The notes: generated by a model from the letters alone, not told the origin. Counted from the stretch's first letter, positions 36,201 through 45,314 are shown. The stretch: DNA of 64,000 bases from Chlorogloeopsis sp. ULAP01 (GCF_030381805.1 NZ_JAUDRH010000014.1:195750-259749), one strand, 5' to 3'. Numbers and translations are program-made.

Positions 36201-37295
36201 ATGGATATCAAGTTTGCATACTGGGTTCCCAACGTTAGCGGGGGATTGGTAGTGAGTAAGATTCCCCAACGCACAGATTGGACTTTCGATTATAACGCTC
36301 AACTAGCTCAAACAGCTGAACAGGTGGGATTTGACTACGCTTTGGCTCAAGCTAGGTTTATTGCTAGCTATGGTGCAGAATACCAACTAGAAGCACTTTC
36401 TACTGTAGCAGCTTTAGCGCCAGTTACCGAGCGGTTAAAATTGATTGCTGCTGTTCATCCTGGATTGTGGCATCCAGGTGTAGTTGCCAAGATGGGTGCA
36501 ACAATAGATTTTATTTCTCAAGGGCGCTTCTGCTTGAACGTCGTCAGTGGCTGGTTCAAAGGTGAATTTACAATTTATGGTGAACCTTGGTTAGATCATG
36601 ATGAACGCTATCGTCGTTCAGAGGAATTTATCCGCGTGCTGAAAGGGATGTGGACAGAAGGTGAATTCCACTTCAAGGGTGACTTTTATCGCATTAACGG
36701 TGGTTGGGTGAAACCTAAACCAGTCAATCAAAATCCCCATCCAGAAATTTTCCAAGGTGGAAACTCTAAAGCAGCGCGACGCATGGCAGCCCGTGTATCT
36801 GACTGGTATTTCATGAATGGTAATACTATTGATGGTGTACGGGAACAGATTCAGGAAGTATCTGCTCTGGCGCGTCAACAAGGTCGTAAAATCAAGTTTG
36901 GGCTGAATGCTTTTATTTTGGTACGAAATACGGAAGCCGAAGCTCATGCTGTGCTGCGAGAGATTATTGCTAAGGCAGATCAAGAAGCAGTTGAAGGCTT
37001 TGGAGAGGCAGTCAAACACGCAGGAGCATCTACTCGTGAACGGCAAGGAATGTGGGCAAATTCTAGTTTTGAAGACCTAGTACAGTACAACGATGGCTTT
37101 AGAACAGGTTTGATTGGCACACCTGAACAGGTAGCCGATCGCATTCGCCAATATTACGAGATAGGAGTAGATTTGATTCTCGGTGGCTTCCTCCACTATA
37201 GCGATGACTTACCTGCTTTCGGTCGCACAGTCATTCCTTTGGTACGTGAGATAGAAGCTAATCGTCGTACATCTGACGAGTTAGTAACTGTGTGA
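36201..37295 (+). CDS. sfnG: FMNH2-dependent dimethyl sulfone monooxygenase
   Basis: The 364 residues match SfnG through MDIKFAYWVPNVSGGLVVSK, TDWTFDYNAQLAQTAEQVGF, QGRFCLNVVSGWFKGEF, LDHDERYRRSEEFIRVLKGM and EIFQGGNSKAARRMAARVSD. SfnG converts dimethyl sulfone to methanesulfinate with FMNH2 and O2. AGAGGTGG lies about 8 bases before the ATG. It is followed directly by sfnB, as in Pseudomonas sulfone loci. Confidence 0.88.
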   Translation: MDIKFAYWVPNVSGGLVVSKIPQRTDWTFDYNAQLAQTAEQVGFDYALAQARFIASYGAEYQLEALSTVAALAPVTERLKLIAAVHPGLWHPGVVAKMGATIDFISQGRFCLNVVSGWFKGEFTIYGEPWLDHDERYRRSEEFIRVLKGMWTEGEFHFKGDFYRINGGWVKPKPVNQNPHPEIFQGGNSKAARRMAARVSDWYFMNGNTIDGVREQIQEVSALARQQGRKIKFGLNAFILVRNTEAEAHAVLREIIAKADQEAVEGFGEAVKHAGASTRERQGMWANSSFEDLVQYNDGFRTGLIGTPEQVADRIRQYYEIGVDLILGGFLHYSDDLPAFGRTVIPLVREIEANRRTSDELVTV

Positions 37296-37344
37296 GTGAG
37301 CTTTACTCCCATACGAAAAATACACAAACCAGGAAGACAAAATT

Positions 37345-38553
37345 ATGACAACTGCAATTAGTACTGAGCAGCAAGCCCATGTAATTACTAGTGATGCAGA
37401 AGCAATCGCGATTGCTCACCAATTAGCCGCTGAATTTGCCAAAGGAGATTCTGAGCGCGATCAAGAGCGGCGTTTACCCAATGAAGAGGTGAAAAAGTTC
37501 TCTGCCAGTGGTTTGTGGGGTATTACAGTTCCCAAAGAGTATGGAGGCGCTTTTGTATCCAATGCCACTCTAGCAGAAGTCATCAAAATTATCTCCGAAG
37601 CAGATCCCAGTCTTGGGCAAATTCCCCAAAATCACCTGTACATGGTAGAAGCTATCCGGCTAGATGGCACAGCAGAACAGAAGCACTTTTTCTTTGATTT
37701 GGTATTGCAAGGTAAGCGGTTTGGTAATGCCTTTTCGGAAATTGGTACCAAGTCTGTTACCGATGTACGAACGCGTTTGGAAAAATCTGGTGATGGATAT
37801 ATTCTCAACGGACGTAAATACTACTCTGCTGGTGCATTGTTAGCTCACTGGATTCCAGTGATTGCTGCTAATGATGAAGGTAAAACGGTAATCGCTTTTG
37901 TAGAACGGGATGCAGAGGGATTAACTTTACTTGATGATTGGACAAGTTTTGGACAACGAACCACTGCTAGCGGCACTACTATTTTAGAGAATGTCAAGGT
38001 CAAACCAGAACACGTGATTCCTCATTACTTAGCTTTTGAGCGTGCCACACCAATGGGTGCTTTAGCCCAGATTATTCAAGCAGCTGTGGACGTTGGTATT
38101 GCCAAAGCTGCTGTACGAGATACAATCTACTTCGTTCGCAACCATACCCGCCCGTGGGTTGATAGTAATTTAGAACATGGTTATGAAGATCCTCTAACTA
38201 TCTATAATTTCGGTAACATCCAAATCCAAGTTCATGCTGCCGAAGCGCTGCTGCGGCGTGCAGGTGAATTTATTGATGAGGCAAATGCTTCTGGTTTGGA
38301 AGAAAAAAAGGTGGTTGAAGCTTCCATTGCAGTTGCTGAGGCTAAAGCACTGGCGACTGAAGCATCACTACTAGCAACTAACAAGTTATTTGAATTGGCA
38401 GGTACAAAGTCTACCTTACAAGAGTTCAATTATGATCGCCACTGGCGGAATGCGAGGGCGCATACATTACACGATCCTGTGCGTTGGAAATACTACGCTG
38501 TGGGTAATTACTTCCTGAATAACGTTAATCCACCCCGTCATCCTTGGTTGTAA
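37345..38553 (+). CDS. sfnB: SfnB-family sulfur acquisition oxidoreductase
   Basis: AHVITSDAEAIAIAHQLAAE, ASGLWGITVPKEYGGAFV, DPSLGQIPQNHLYMVEAIRL and NGRKYYSAGALLAHWIPVIA match SfnB closely. The fold is acyl-CoA dehydrogenase; the C-terminal YDRHWRNARAHTLHDPVRWK is the DszC-type signature. It is expected to act with FMN/FAD in sulfone or sulfonate oxidation. It starts 50 bases after sfnG with CAGGAAG before the ATG and ends the operon. Confidence 0.87.
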   Translation: MTTAISTEQQAHVITSDAEAIAIAHQLAAEFAKGDSERDQERRLPNEEVKKFSASGLWGITVPKEYGGAFVSNATLAEVIKIISEADPSLGQIPQNHLYMVEAIRLDGTAEQKHFFFDLVLQGKRFGNAFSEIGTKSVTDVRTRLEKSGDGYILNGRKYYSAGALLAHWIPVIAANDEGKTVIAFVERDAEGLTLLDDWTSFGQRTTASGTTILENVKVKPEHVIPHYLAFERATPMGALAQIIQAAVDVGIAKAAVRDTIYFVRNHTRPWVDSNLEHGYEDPLTIYNFGNIQIQVHAAEALLRRAGEFIDEANASGLEEKKVVEASIAVAEAKALATEASLLATNKLFELAGTKSTLQEFNYDRHWRNARAHTLHDPVRWKYYAVGNYFLNNVNPPRHPWL

Positions 38554-38671
38554 AAGGATTTTTATACCGCTCAATTCAGTCTTTCCAATCGGTTAACAAA
38601 AGCGTTCGGCTGGAAAGTGAGCAGCGAATACGATCGCTTGTATCGCTGATTTAAATTTCGGGGCAACTCTA

Positions 38672-38715
38672 CCCTCACAAAGCATATTGCCGAGTGAGGG
38701 TTTTCTGCATATTTG
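38672..38715 (+). terminator. Hairpin terminator, repeat copy 1
   Basis: CCCTCAC and GTGAGGG pair across a 15-base loop and are followed by TTTT. It lies 120 bases past sfnB. An almost identical 43-base copy occurs beyond the toxin-antitoxin genes. Confidence 0.7.
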
Positions 38716-38821
38716 TTTTTTAAGTGCGATCGCAATTATTATCTATGTAAAAGCAAAATCAGTAACAACTAGAACCAAAAGTGAATGGTACAGTTTGTAA
38801 CTAGAGGATACTATACTAGTC

Positions 38822-39061
38822 ATGAATACCCAAGAAATGTTTAAAAGCATTGCCTCAGAGGTTCAAATTTTTAATAATATTGAAAAAAAGGAACAGTTTC
38901 TATTTGTGTTGGGTGCTTTATTTTCTAGAGTGATTAGCTTGAAGAAAGCATCGGAAATTATGGAGATAGAACCTGAAGTTTTTCTAGAGTTACTAGATTT
39001 ATTAGGACTAGAGTTTTCTTATTTATCTCAACAAGATGTTGCTGTTGAAAAAAATTGGTAG
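38822..39061 (+). CDS. UPF0175-like antitoxin
   Basis: The 79-residue protein has an acidic, helical sequence with SRVISLKKASEIMEIEPEVF, resembling the DNA-binding half of UPF0175 antitoxins. Its stop codon overlaps or abuts the start of a PIN-domain gene, the usual antitoxin-toxin order. It would neutralise the toxin and repress the pair's promoter. The assignment rests mainly on the partner. Confidence 0.65.
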   Translation: MNTQEMFKSIASEVQIFNNIEKKEQFLFVLGALFSRVISLKKASEIMEIEPEVFLELLDLLGLEFSYLSQQDVAVEKNW

Positions 39062-39549
39062 ATTGTGTGAAAATAGTTTTTAATTCATCTCCACTAATAT
39101 TTTTATCTCGTCTAGGTTTTCTAGGAAAATTTCTTGAATCAGAGGATGAATTTTATCTACCATCGTTTGTAAGTGAAGAGATTAAAGCAAAAACAGATGA
39201 AGCAAGTCAGCAAGTTCAAGTATTAATTAACACAGATACAATCATTGTTCAAATTCCTAAATTGATTTCTTTAGCAGAAAGTTTGAATACACGTTTAGGT
39301 AGAGGTGAGGCAGAAGCAATAGCCCTTGGTATTGAGTTACAAACTGATTATATTCTTCTGGATGATTTTGCGGCTCGAAAAGAAGCCATGCGTTTGGGTC
39401 TAAATGTAAAAGGAACTTTAGCTGTAATTAGAAAGCTTCATTTGGAGGGTAAAATTACCATAGATAATCTAGACGAACTCTATCAAAATCTAATAGCAAT
39501 TAACTTTAGAGTTACGCGATCGCTTTTCGATCAGATTTTTAAGAATTAA
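39055..39549 (+). CDS. DUF3368 PIN-domain toxin
   Basis: KIVFNSSPLIFLSRLGFLGK gives the first acidic/polar strand, GRGEAEAIALGIELQTDYIL the central Glu motif, and LLDDFAARKEAMRLGLNVKG the Asp cluster of DUF3368 PIN nucleases. The first strand has Asn-Ser where most relatives have Asp-Thr/Ser, so one metal ligand may be altered. The start is TTG at 39055, or GTG at 39067 without overlap. It would cleave RNA when the antitoxin is lost. Confidence 0.75.
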   Translation: MVDCVKIVFNSSPLIFLSRLGFLGKFLESEDEFYLPSFVSEEIKAKTDEASQQVQVLINTDTIIVQIPKLISLAESLNTRLGRGEAEAIALGIELQTDYILLDDFAARKEAMRLGLNVKGTLAVIRKLHLEGKITIDNLDELYQNLIAINFRVTRSLFDQIFKN

Positions 39550-39600
39550 ATTAATAGCTAATACTAATTATTCATCGTAATCACGACACATATAAATCTT

Positions 39601-39628
39601 GTAGAGACGTGCCATGGCACGTCTCTAC
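39601..39628. repeat. Perfect palindrome, dispersed Nostoc-type repeat
   Basis: GTAGAGACGTGCCA and its exact reverse complement are joined without spacer. This is a known dispersed repeat of filamentous cyanobacteria and can fold into a strong hairpin 50 bases beyond the toxin gene. Confidence 0.75.
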
Positions 39629-39721
39629 AAAAAGATATGTTTCACCCTTAGAGGAAATTGGTATTAAAAGCAGGCATACAAGCGGCAAGGCGTACAATAA
39701 CAGTTTTATTGCTAACTCCAT

Positions 39722-39764
39722 CCCCACAAAGCATATTGCCAAGTGAGGGTTTTTTGCATATTTA
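39722..39764 (+). terminator. Hairpin terminator, repeat copy 2
   Basis: It matches copy 1 at about 39 of 43 positions, sharing ACAAAGCATATTGCC and GTGAGGGTTTT. A change in the left arm (CCCCAC for CCTCAC) shortens the stem. It follows the toxin-antitoxin pair. Confidence 0.65.
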
Positions 39765-40142
39765 GTCACAATTAAAAATTAACTGCTGTAGCGATCGCCT
39801 GAAACCTAATGTTAGTTCTTGAGAAAACAGACGATTGATACTAATGATGAGAATCGGAAAAATACATAAAACCAAATATTCTTTCTTGGGTAAACAATAA
39901 ATATAAGTTATTGACTTGTCCTAATTTCCTTCTGCCCGATTACTGAGCGTTAGTTGGTGAGCGGAGCCGAAGTGCCGCCTCCTGTGTTCTTCTTAATTCT
40001 TTATTCATCATAAATCAATTTTATTTATTAATTTAAAAAATAAGAATATTTGCTTTTATCAGTTGACTGGTTTTATCTTGAAATCAAGATGAATCGAACG
40101 CAAAAAAAAGTTTACAAACTTGATTTGAAGAAGAGGTGTAAG

Positions 40143-40877
40143 ATGAAACCAGGAAAGCAATTGGCAAAAAACATTGAAGCAAAAGAACAAAAAAATTCTA
40201 TTCGTTTACAGCAACATTCAACGCAAGTGCAAGAACTAGAAGTTGAAGAAAAAGTGACTTTAGGACAGCGTCTTGCTGATTCAATGGCTGCCAAAGTGGG
40301 TTCTTGGGCTTTTTTAATTGGACAAACTGGTGTTCTAGCAGGGTGGGTAGGTTTAAACTTGGCACCAGGAGTACCACATTGGGATGAGTCACCATTCATC
40401 TTGCTGAATTTGGTATTTTCGTTTGCCTCAGCATACACTGCTCCTATCGTCTTGATGAGCCAGAATCGGCAGTCTGATGTAGATCGCAAGAAAAACGAAT
40501 ACGATCACCTAGTGAATCGAAATGCTGCCCAAAATATTGAACTGCTCCATGAAAAAATGGATAATTTGCACTCTCAGCAACTCCAACAACTGACTCAAAT
40601 TGTCAGAGAACAGCAGCGGTGTTTGAATGAAATGAAGTCGAGTGTGATGCCGCTAATTAAACAGCAACAAGAAAATCTCAATGAAATGAAAGTAAGTGTA
40701 TTGCCTACACTTCAACAACAGCAATCTCTCAATGAAATTAAACTTACTGATACTAATGGCAATCATTATTCAATTTACCTTCCATTTGAACTAAATCGAC
40801 AAATTATGGAGAAAAGTAAAAAATCTGAGCTACAAATTGGAGAGCAAAGCCAAGTTGTAAAAAGTTTAGAAACTTGA
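40143..40877 (+). CDS. DUF1003 membrane protein
   Basis: Two membrane spans (GSWAFLIGQTGVLAGWVGLN and ILLNLVFSFASAYTAPIVLM) followed by SQNRQSDVDRKKNEYDHLVN are typical of DUF1003. The rest is a Gln-rich coiled coil (residues about 140-220) with near-repeats QQQENLNEMK. ATG at 40143 has GAGG upstream and removes an unlikely N-terminal extension. The function is unknown; it shows no operator or clear link to the sulfur genes. Confidence 0.8.
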   Translation: MKPGKQLAKNIEAKEQKNSIRLQQHSTQVQELEVEEKVTLGQRLADSMAAKVGSWAFLIGQTGVLAGWVGLNLAPGVPHWDESPFILLNLVFSFASAYTAPIVLMSQNRQSDVDRKKNEYDHLVNRNAAQNIELLHEKMDNLHSQQLQQLTQIVREQQRCLNEMKSSVMPLIKQQQENLNEMKVSVLPTLQQQQSLNEIKLTDTNGNHYSIYLPFELNRQIMEKSKKSELQIGEQSQVVKSLET

Positions 40878-41188
40878 GCTAAATAAGTGATAAGGAAGTG
40901 CGATCGCTAACAGATATAAATTTTCCCAATTCAGCTTCTGTTGTACTAGCAGGAGCTAGTTTATTTGATATAAAAGTTGTGAATGATACAGAAATAAATA
41001 GGGTACTATGTGCAGTCAACTAGATAGAACTGCATCTCATAAAAATTTATCAAAAAGTGATATAAAAATGAATTTCTTTTTAAGTAACAAAAGATAAAGG
41101 TATATTTTGTTTACTATTCGATTACTCTATAATAGCCTTGATTACGGTATCTTGACCAAGATACCGTAAATTAAGGAGTAAATATTAA
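40878..41188. other. Upstream region of sbpA
   Basis: 310 AT-rich bases with one strong island operator at the right end. No other feature is visible. Confidence 0.5.
41143..41168. promoter_or_regulatory. Island operator, copy g (perfect palindrome)
   Basis: TACGGTA, then TCTTGA CCAAGA with a mostly symmetric centre, then TACCGTA. It is the most symmetric copy. It ends 21 bases before the sbpA start codon, next to AAGGAG, so bound protein would block initiation. Confidence 0.7.
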
Positions 41189-42352
41189 ATGGAAATAGGC
41201 AAGTCGCAACATTTGACACTATTGGGAATTTACCTAATAGGAGGATTCCAGACTTATGTCATGAAAGCTTTGCGTAATAGCCAACTTTCATATCAACGAG
41301 CAATCAGAGTTTTGTTGAATGGCAACTCTGCACAAAGATTTGTATGTCTATTTTTAGCAGGTACTTTTTTAAGTGTAGCGATCGCTGCCTGCTCTGGAAG
41401 TAGTTCAGCTAGCAAGGCTGATGTCAAGCTCAGGCTCGTTTCCTACTCAGTAACCAAGGCTGCTCACGATCGCATCATTCCCAAATTTGTGGAAAAGTGG
41501 AAGAAACAACATAATCAGAACGTCACCTTTGAGCAGAGTTATGGAGGTTCTGGCACTCAAACAACTGCTGTCATTTCAGGTTCACAAGAAGCAGATATAG
41601 TACATCTAGCACTACCCCTAGATGTCAACAAAATTCAGCAAGCAGGATTGATTAAATCAGATTGGGAAATCAAGGCTCCTAGAAATGGTGTTGTTACAAG
41701 ATCCGTAGCCGCAATTGTAACCCGCGAAGGCAATCCCAAAGGCATCAAGACTTGGGAAGACTTGGCAAAAGATGACGTCAAACTGATTGCCGCTAATCCG
41801 AAAACTTCTGGTATTGCTATCTGGGAATTCTTGGCTATGTGGGGATCGGTGACTCAAACCGGAGGTGAGGAAGCGACAGCGCTAGATTATGTTACCAAAG
41901 TTTATAAGAATATGCCTGTACTCACAAAAGATGCCCGTGAAGCTAGTGATTTATTTTTCCAAAAAGGGCAAGGAGATGTCTTAATTAACTACGAAAACGA
42001 GGTAATCTTGGCAGAACAGAATGGGGCAAAACTACCTTATGTAATACCACAGGTAAATATTTCCATTGACAACCCTGTAACTGTAGTTGATAAATACGTT
42101 GATAAGCACGGCACGAGAGAAGTTGCACAAGCATTTGTTGATTTTCTTTACTCTACAGAAGCCCAACGCGAATTTGCCAAATTAGGATATCGTTCTGTTA
42201 ATCCCACCGTTAGTCAAGAAGTGGTAAAACAATATCCCCCAATCAAAACCTTATTCACCTCTCTAGATTTAGGAGGTTGGGATCAGATCCAAAAAAAGTT
42301 TTTTGTAGATGGAGCAATTTTTGACAAAGTTCAAACTGCGAAGAAAATATAA
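41189..42352 (+). CDS. sbpA: Sulfate ABC transporter substrate-binding lipoprotein
   Basis: KLRLVSYSVTKAAHDRIIPK, VTFEQSYGGSGTQTTAVISG, ADIVHLALPLDVNKIQQAGL and GDVLINYENEVILAEQNG match SbpA/CysP sulfate binding proteins. The signal peptide ends VAIAACSGSS with a lipobox. The N-terminus is about 40 residues longer than usual; ATG at 41261 is an alternative, but AAGGAG favours 41189. The cysTWA permease and ATPase genes are absent here, so it must work with a transporter elsewhere. Confidence 0.87.
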   Translation: MEIGKSQHLTLLGIYLIGGFQTYVMKALRNSQLSYQRAIRVLLNGNSAQRFVCLFLAGTFLSVAIAACSGSSSASKADVKLRLVSYSVTKAAHDRIIPKFVEKWKKQHNQNVTFEQSYGGSGTQTTAVISGSQEADIVHLALPLDVNKIQQAGLIKSDWEIKAPRNGVVTRSVAAIVTREGNPKGIKTWEDLAKDDVKLIAANPKTSGIAIWEFLAMWGSVTQTGGEEATALDYVTKVYKNMPVLTKDAREASDLFFQKGQGDVLINYENEVILAEQNGAKLPYVIPQVNISIDNPVTVVDKYVDKHGTREVAQAFVDFLYSTEAQREFAKLGYRSVNPTVSQEVVKQYPPIKTLFTSLDLGGWDQIQKKFFVDGAIFDKVQTAKKI

Positions 42353-42354
42353 GA

Positions 42355-42380
42355 AGGTAGAGGGCAGGAAGCAGAAGGGT
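42355..42380. repeat. Degenerate heptameric STRR
   Basis: AGGTAGA, GGGCAGG, AAGCAGA and a partial unit follow the sbpA stop. It is the same GGCAGAR type as near 18.1 and 43.4 kb. Confidence 0.5.
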
Positions 42381-42432
42381 ATAAATGTAATTTTGTTTTG
42401 GAAGTTTTCAAAGTAATTAGATATTTGAGTCT

Positions 42433-43434
42433 ATGAACCTTTGTACTCGGTTGAAGGGTAGGTTTTTCCTGACATTTTTGATGCTTATTGGCTACGGTGT
42501 TACTGGGTGCGATCGCGCTCAAGAAGAGAAAAGCCAAGTGAGTATTGATGGTGCAGCGGTGGGTTTTCCTATTTCTCTGGCAGTTGCAGAAGAATACGAG
42601 AAGGTTAAACCAGAAGCTAAAGTTAGCGTTGCTTCCAGTGGTACTGGTGGTGGAATCAGTAAGTTTTGCGCTGGCGATATTGATATTGTTGGCGCTTCTC
42701 GTACTATTAGAGATGAAGAAATCGAAAGATGTAAAAGCAAGAATATTGAATTTGTCGAGTTGCCTATAGGCTTAGATGGAATTGCTGTTATTGCCAATCG
42801 TCAAAATAACTTTGCTAAATGTTTGACTATTAAAGAACTTGACAAGATGTGGAGTGCAAAATCAGATGGCAAAGTCTTGAGTTGGAAACAAATTAATCCG
42901 AAATTTCCTGACAAACCGCTGAAACTTTATGCTCCTGCTTCTGATACAGGAACATTTGATTATTTTACCCAGGCAGTGACGAAGAAAGCTAAAAATGGTC
43001 GTACAGATTACACTCCTAGTCACAATCAAAATCTTCTTGTTCAAGGAGTTTCAGGTGAAGAATCAGCTTTAGGATATGTAGGAATATCTTACTACATTCA
43101 AAACCAAGACAAACTAAATTTAGTTGCGGTCAAAGGCCCTACAGGAAAGTGTGAAAAACCAGTTCCAATAGATAATGTTGTAAAGAATATCTATACACCA
43201 TTGTCTCGTCCTCTGTTTATCTATGTTAGTAAAAAATCCATAGATAACAAACCAGCAGTAAAAGAATTTGTGGATTTTTATCTAGAAAATTCTTGGAAGT
43301 GGGTAGACAGTGTTGGTTATGTAGCACTACCAGATGAAGCTTATGTCAAAACCAAACGAAAATTTGCTGCTGGTGAAACTGGTACAAAATTTAAAAAAGC
43401 AAAACCAGGTGAGCCAATTACAAACTTTATTTAA
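42433..43434 (+). CDS. pstS: Phosphate ABC transporter substrate-binding protein (PstS/SphX)
   Basis: SIDGAAVGFPISLAVAEEYE, VSVASSGTGGGISKFCAGDI, DIVGASRTIRDEEI and SDTGTFDYFTQAV carry the phosphate-binding Ser, Thr and Asp positions of the PstS/SphX family. A lipobox is visible at GVTGCDRA. It binds phosphate in the periplasm for the permease encoded next. It resembles SphX, the cyanobacterial second phosphate-binding protein, in lacking a long N-terminal domain. Confidence 0.85.
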   Translation: MNLCTRLKGRFFLTFLMLIGYGVTGCDRAQEEKSQVSIDGAAVGFPISLAVAEEYEKVKPEAKVSVASSGTGGGISKFCAGDIDIVGASRTIRDEEIERCKSKNIEFVELPIGLDGIAVIANRQNNFAKCLTIKELDKMWSAKSDGKVLSWKQINPKFPDKPLKLYAPASDTGTFDYFTQAVTKKAKNGRTDYTPSHNQNLLVQGVSGEESALGYVGISYYIQNQDKLNLVAVKGPTGKCEKPVPIDNVVKNIYTPLSRPLFIYVSKKSIDNKPAVKEFVDFYLENSWKWVDSVGYVALPDEAYVKTKRKFAAGETGTKFKKAKPGEPITNFI

Positions 43435-43436
43435 AA

Positions 43437-43457
43437 GGCAGAAGGCAGAGGACAGAA
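43437..43457. repeat. Heptameric STRR between pstS and pstC
   Basis: GGCAGAA, GGCAGAG, GACAGAA in tandem, in the 35-base gap before the pstC ATG. Confidence 0.6.
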
Positions 43458-43469
43458 GTTATAAAAATT

Positions 43470-44411
43470 ATGACGAGCATAAATCCTCAAAATGGTTTTC
43501 ATCAAAACTCTAGACACATACTAGAGAAACATCCATCAGAAGATATTCAAGACAAGATTGTGGCGACAATTTTATTTGGTTGTGCTTTAGTTTCTGTGCT
43601 GACAACCTTTGGGATTGTCATGATTATTTTTCAGGTGGCATTTGAATTTTTCCAAAAAGTTTCGTTCGCCCAATTCTTTCTTGATACTAAGTGGACACCT
43701 TTATTTGCAGAACAGCATTTTGGCATTTGGCCTTTGATTAATGGCACTTTTTTGACTACAGTTATTGCGATGGCAGTTGCTATTCCTTTGGGTTTATCTT
43801 CTGCTATTTATTTAAGTGAATATGCCCAACCAAAAGTAGCAGCAATTTTACGCCCAGCGATGGAACTTTTGGCAGGAATACCCACGGTAGTCTATGGTTA
43901 CTTTGCACTGTTGTTTGTCACACCATTGCTGCGAAATATTATTCCCTTGGAAATCTTCAATGCTTTAAGCGCAGGGTTAATGATGGGAATCATGATTACC
44001 CCTACAGTTGGTTCCATCAGTTTAGACGCGATTCGCTCAGTTCCACGTTCTTTACGAGAAGGAGCTTACGCTTTAGGAATAACTAAACTGGAAAGTATTT
44101 TTAGAGTGGTTCTGCCAGCAGCACTATCTGGAATTATCGCCTCAATTATTTTAGGTATTTCTCGCGCTGTTGGTGAAACTATGACTGTTCTCATCGCCGC
44201 CGGACAACAACCAAAACTGACTGTTAATTTTGCAGAGTCTATAGAAACGATGACAGCTTACATGGCGCAAATTTCTGGTGGAGATAGCCCCCGTGGTAGT
44301 CTCAATTTTCAGACTTTATATGCCGTAGGTGCTGTTTTGTTTCTGATTACTCTAATTTTGAATATTATCAGTTACTGGATTTCTAATCGCTTTAAAGAAA
44401 AATATGAGTAA
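43470..44411 (+). CDS. pstC: Phosphate ABC transporter permease PstC
   Basis: About six membrane spans, with the EAA loop REGAYALGITKLESIFRVVL and AVGETMTVLIAAG near the C-terminus, which are PstC hallmarks. IYLSEYAQPKVAAILRPAME is the conserved cytoplasmic loop. Length 313 fits the family. It pairs with PstA, whose gene starts 6 bases after this one stops. Confidence 0.9.
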   Translation: MTSINPQNGFHQNSRHILEKHPSEDIQDKIVATILFGCALVSVLTTFGIVMIIFQVAFEFFQKVSFAQFFLDTKWTPLFAEQHFGIWPLINGTFLTTVIAMAVAIPLGLSSAIYLSEYAQPKVAAILRPAMELLAGIPTVVYGYFALLFVTPLLRNIIPLEIFNALSAGLMMGIMITPTVGSISLDAIRSVPRSLREGAYALGITKLESIFRVVLPAALSGIIASIILGISRAVGETMTVLIAAGQQPKLTVNFAESIETMTAYMAQISGGDSPRGSLNFQTLYAVGAVLFLITLILNIISYWISNRFKEKYE

Positions 44412-44417
44412 ATAAGC

Positions 44418-45314
44418 ATGGCTACAATTTATCCAAGAGATGATTCTCACAATTCCGTAGTAGAATTTCTTGACAATGTTGATAAGAGAGAAAAAATAGG
44501 AAAAATATTTGAGATACTTTTTTTGTTAGGATTATTGATAGGTTTATTTGTCCTAGCGTTATTACTTTTTGACGTTTTACGAGACGGATTAGGCAGATTT
44601 TTGACACCCGGATTTTTGACTGAAACTCCTTCTCGTTTTCCCGATCAAGGTGGTATTCGCCCTGCTATTGTCAGCAGTGTTCTTTTAGGGGTTGTCGTTA
44701 TTTTGATAACTGTACCGATTGGTGTAGGAGCAGCTTTATATCTTGAAGAATACGCACCCAAAACCTGGTGGGCAGCAATTATTGAGATTAATATTAGCAA
44801 TCTAGCGGGAGTACCTTCTATTGTCTATGGATTGTTGGGTTTAGGTGTTTTCAATTATTTACTTGGATTTGGCCCTACTTTGATTTCTGGAGCGTTGACT
44901 TTATCTTTGTTGTCTTTACCAGTTATTATTGTGACAGCAAGAGAAGCAATTCGCGCAGTTCCCGATTCCCTCAGATATGCTTCTTACGGCTTGGGTGTGA
45001 CTAAGTGGCAAACACTTAGTAATCACGTCATACCCTATGCTATTCCTGGTATTTTTACAGGAGTAATTATTTCTGTGTCTCGTGCTATTGGTGATGCCGC
45101 ATCTTTGATTGTGGTTGGTGCTGTGGGTTTTCTTACCTTTAACCCTGGTTTGTTCCAGAGATTTATGGCATTACCTATTCAAATTTATAGTTACATTACT
45201 CGTCCAGAACCAGGTTTTGCTAATGCTGCTGCTGCAACAATTATTGTTTTAATACTTTTGGTTTTAGCTTTAAATGGTTTAGCAATCTATATTCGCCAAC
45301 GCTTCTATCATTAA
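44418..45314 (+). CDS. pstA: Phosphate ABC transporter permease PstA
   Basis: Membrane spans surround GAALYLEEYAPKTWWAAIIE, SNLAGVPSIVYGLLGLG and the EAA loop RYASYGLGVTKWQTLSNHVI. SRAIGDAASLIVVGA is the PstA C-terminal motif. It forms the inner-membrane channel with PstC. The stop codon lies within a 13-bp hairpin that separates it from pstB. Confidence 0.9.
   Translation: MATIYPRDDSHNSVVEFLDNVDKREKIGKIFEILFLLGLLIGLFVLALLLFDVLRDGLGRFLTPGFLTETPSRFPDQGGIRPAIVSSVLLGVVVILITVPIGVGAALYLEEYAPKTWWAAIIEINISNLAGVPSIVYGLLGLGVFNYLLGFGPTLISGALTLSLLSLPVIIVTAREAIRAVPDSLRYASYGLGVTKWQTLSNHVIPYAIPGIFTGVIISVSRAIGDAASLIVVGAVGFLTFNPGLFQRFMALPIQIYSYITRPEPGFANAAAATIIVLILLVLALNGLAIYIRQRFYH

Larger units (their letters stand above)
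39550..40142. other. Repeat-rich spacer
   Basis: About 590 bases with a perfect 28-base palindrome and the second terminator copy, both listed. The right part is AT-rich and I see nothing else in it. Confidence 0.5.
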
